Source: an uncultured Eubacteriales bacterium (GTDB taxonomy: Bacteria > Bacillota > Clostridia > Oscillospirales > CAG-272). Taken from it: 15,809 nt of DNA. The DNA is taken from NCBI GenBank assembly GCA_900547565.1, contig URHI01000032.1, positions 1 to 15,809 of the forward strand, given 5' to 3'. The position numbers and the translations under genes were made by a program. Under the pieces are notes generated by a model that was given only the letters and a program-made list of their open reading frames with translations, was not told the DNA's origin and did no database searches. Shown here piece after piece: positions 13,628 to 15,809 of this stretch; position 1 is the first letter of the stretch, and each line of letters opens with the position of its first letter.

Positions 13628-14998
13628 TCAGAGCTTGAACAGACATTCCCGTATGATCTCACTGACTGTGGGGTGCGGGAACACCATTTTTTTGAGCTGA
13701 GCGAGCGGCAGCTCAGAGCTGCACATCTGTGCGGCTCCGTAAATCATTTCGGAAGCGTACGAACCGACTATGTGCACACCGACCAGACGGTCGTGCCCCA
13801 CGTCGTACACCAGTTTGCAAAAGCCGTTGCCACCCTCGGTTTCGGCCACATATCTTCCGGCATAGGCCATAGGCAGCTTGACTTCCTTGACCTGCATACC
13901 CTTTGCCTCGGCGCTCTCGCGGGACTCGCCCACAAACGCTACCTCGGGATCGGTGTAAATAACCGAAGGAATATATTCATATCTCATTTCATCGCGCACG
14001 CCGAGCATGTGATTGACGGCAACCTCAGCCTCTCGGTATGCGGTATGAGCCAGCATCAGCTTGCCGTTACAGTCACCGACAGCGTATACACCCGCAACGT
14101 TAGTGCACATATGGCGGTCGGTAACGATCGCACCGCGCTCCAGCTCTACGCCCAGCGTTTCAAGACCGACACCTGCAGTGGACGCACGGCGGCCTACCGA
14201 CAAAAGCACGCAGTCGCATTCACACTTACACTCCTGACCGTCCTTCTCATAAACAACAGCGGAGGGAGTTACGGCCTGTACGCGGCTTGAAAGCTCAAAC
14301 TTCATGCCGCGCTTGGAATATTCGTGCATAAGCACACGGCATATGTCCGCATCGGTGGGACCGGCGATTTTGTTCATCATCTCGATGACCGTGACCTTCA
14401 CACCGACCGAAGCAAAGTAGCAGGCCATTTCAAGTCCGATAACGCCGCCGCCGATAACTGCCAGCCGCTCCGGCAGAGTGGTCATATCAAGAATTTCCCG
14501 ATTTGTCTTGACAAAACCGGCCGCCAGTCCTTCCTTAACTCCGGGTATCGGAGGAACAGCCGCATCTGAGCCTGTTGCAATGCACAATTTCGAAGCGACG
14601 TAGCGGCCGCCCTTGTCATCTGATACTACAAAGCCGTCTTCGGTTTTGCCCTCGATTTTTGCGGCGGCGCTGATAACAGTGACACCGGCAGTCTTCATGG
14701 TCATACCGACACCGCCGACCAGTGTCTTCACCACCTTGTTCTTGCGGGCAATTACCTTTTCGTGGTCGAATGAAGCTCCCTCCACCGTCACTCCGAAAGC
14801 GGCGCTCTCGGTTGCGTGGCGATACATTTTGGCGCAGTTCAGCAGTGTTTTTGTGGGTATACAGCCTTCATTAAGGCACACGCCGCCCAGTGCGCGCTTC
14901 TCGATGACAGCAGTCTTGAGGCCGCCAGCCGCCGCGCGCTCAGCCGCCAGATATCCACCGGGGCCGCCGCCTATAACTATAAGATCAAATTTATCCAT
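13628..14998 (-). CDS. lpdA: dihydrolipoyl dehydrogenase (E3)
   Basis: Reoxidises the dihydrolipoyl arm of E2 with FAD and NAD+, closing the catalytic cycle of the complex. The 456-residue product has the FAD motif GGGPGG (10-15), the redox disulfide GGVCLNEGCIPTK (C41 and C46), the NAD-binding motif GGGVIGLE (183-190), the second FAD motif YAVGDCNGKLMLAHTA, and the C-terminal HPTVSE with the His-Glu pair (H442, E447). The ATG at 14998 has AAGGGGG seven bases upstream, overlapping the E2 stop codon region. The gap to E2 is 12 bases and to E1 32 bases, so the three are one operon. It carries no N-terminal lipoyl domain, unlike some Firmicute E3 proteins. Confidence 0.96.
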   Translation of the reverse strand: MDKFDLIVIGGGPGGYLAAERAAAGGLKTAVIEKRALGGVCLNEGCIPTKTLLNCAKMYRHATESAAFGVTVEGASFDHEKVIARKNKVVKTLVGGVGMTMKTAGVTVISAAAKIEGKTEDGFVVSDDKGGRYVASKLCIATGSDAAVPPIPGVKEGLAAGFVKTNREILDMTTLPERLAVIGGGVIGLEMACYFASVGVKVTVIEMMNKIAGPTDADICRVLMHEYSKRGMKFELSSRVQAVTPSAVVYEKDGQECKCECDCVLLSVGRRASTAGVGLETLGVELERGAIVTDRHMCTNVAGVYAVGDCNGKLMLAHTAYREAEVAVNHMLGVRDEMRYEYIPSVIYTDPEVAFVGESRESAEAKGMQVKEVKLPMAYAGRYVAETEGGNGFCKLVYDVGHDRLVGVHIVGSYASEMIYGAAQMCSSELPLAQLKKMVFPHPTVSEIIRECLFKL

Positions 14999-15010
14999 CT
15001 CGCATCCCCC

Positions 15011-15809
15011 TTATTTCAGTAAAAGAGCGGTAAAGCTCTCAAGATTTGCGCACAGCTCCTTGACAAACTTTGCGGCGGGACCACCGTCGACTGCTCTGTG
15101 ATCGTAGGTCAGCGAAAGCCCCATTGCAGGATAGAATTCGTAGCCGTCGCCCTTCTGACGCGCCCGGGTTGTTATGTTGCAGACACCGAGAATACCGGTC
15201 TGAGGAGCGTTGATAACAGGCGTAAATGACTCAACGCCAAACGCGCCGAGATTGGACACAGTGAATGAGCCGCCCTTGAGCTTGTCGGGGTTTATAGCGC
15301 CGCTTCTTGCTTCGGCGGCCAGTTGCTTGACCTCTTTGGAAATTTCAATAAGCGATTTTTTGTCCGCGTCGAATATCACCGGCACGATAAGTCCGCGTGG
15401 AGTATCGATCGCCACGCACAGATTGACGCTGTGATAATGACGGATCGTATTGTCGTCCAGCATAATGGCGTTGAGATCGGGGTGATTTTTAAGCGTTCTT
15501 GACACTGCGAACAGCACCATATCTCCGATAGTGACACCCGCCAGATCGCCGCCCGCCGCCTTGAACTCGGCACGGGCACGCTGAATCGCGGTTGCGTCAA
15601 ACGAATGATTGTTGGTAAGCTGGGCACCGGACGCCAGCGAATTCTTCATTGACTTGGAAATCGCGCGGCGGATTCCACTGAATTTAACATCGTCATATTC
15701 GCCCTCGGATACTGCCGGTGCAGCCTGCTCGGCAGATGCGGCGGGCTTGACTGCCGGGCCGTCTTTAATAAGGCGGCGGACATCGGCCTCGACTATTCTG
15801 CCGTGCGCA
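15011..15809 (-). CDS. 2-oxoacid dehydrogenase E2 acyltransferase, C-terminal part
   Basis: The dihydrolipoamide acyltransferase core of the complex; the 5' end, including any lipoyl domain, lies beyond the right edge. The visible 265 residues begin in a peripheral subunit-binding domain (GRIVEADVRRLIKDG), then an Ala/Pro/Glu-rich linker, then the catalytic domain from about FSGIRRAISKSMKNS. The catalytic motif DHRAVDGG lies about 30 residues from the end, with its His and Asp in place, and GGSFTVSNLGAFGVESFTPV is the conserved core segment. The methionine at 15649 is internal, not the start, since the reading frame continues upstream into the binding domain. The acyl group (acetyl, branched-chain or other) cannot be decided. 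Confidence 0.95.
   Translation of the reverse strand, partial: AHGRIVEADVRRLIKDGPAVKPAASAEQAAPAVSEGEYDDVKFSGIRRAISKSMKNSLASGAQLTNNHSFDATAIQRARAEFKAAGGDLAGVTIGDMVLFAVSRTLKNHPDLNAIMLDDNTIRHYHSVNLCVAIDTPRGLIVPVIFDADKKSLIEISKEVKQLAAEARSGAINPDKLKGGSFTVSNLGAFGVESFTPVINAPQTGILGVCNITTRARQKGDGYEFYPAMGLSLTYDHRAVDGGPAAKFVKELCANLESFTALLLK

Overview
The window looks like chromosomal DNA of a spore-forming member of the Clostridia, probably a gut Oscillospirales/Ruminococcaceae-type bacterium. Evidence: spoIIR is present, a Firmicute-type large SRP RNA with an Alu domain sits just upstream of dnaX-ybaB-recR (the Bacillus/Clostridia order), there is an exported SLH-domain cell-wall protein, and Shine-Dalgarno sites are purine-rich throughout. 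The species assignment is inference. All but one of the protein genes are recognisable. No tRNA, rRNA, CRISPR array, transposase or phage gene was seen.

Layout. (1) 1-5709, all minus strand, read right to left: spoIIR (own terminator at 5022-5057); an exported protein with a cadherin-like domain and three SLH repeats (terminator 3507-3559); a promoter and the SRP RNA (3071-3342); dnaX, ybaB/ebfC and recR as one tight replication/repair cluster; a nested hairpin at 174-234; and the first 56 codons of a Na/Pi cotransporter running off the left edge. (2) 5865-10210, plus strand: rpe-family epimerase with its own promoter and terminator, pgk-tpiA behind a strong promoter carrying a palindrome over its -10, then rbfA-nrnA, which overlap by 8 nt. 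(3) 10211-11123, a small accessory island: two palindromes, a small DUF6794-like gene on the minus strand, and a divergent XRE-type repressor gene, with two 20-bp operator-like palindromes between them, closed by a 20-bp-arm bidirectional terminator. (4) 11124-15809, minus strand: a 2-oxoacid dehydrogenase operon in the order E2 (partial) - E3 (dihydrolipoamide dehydrogenase) - E1, where E1 alpha and beta are fused in one 823-residue chain.

How the genes work together. Rpe, Pgk and TpiA belong to linked parts of central sugar metabolism, and the dehydrogenase complex would take pyruvate or another 2-oxoacid to the acyl-CoA. DnaX, YbaB and RecR serve replication and recombinational repair, and the SRP RNA serves membrane targeting. 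SpoIIR is the forespore-to-mother-cell signal of sporulation. The least ordinary parts are the XRE/DUF6794 divergon with its paired operators, the fused E1 with an apparent insertion in the alpha half, the palindrome over the pgk promoter, and the hairpin that would bury the ribosome binding site of the Na/Pi transporter.
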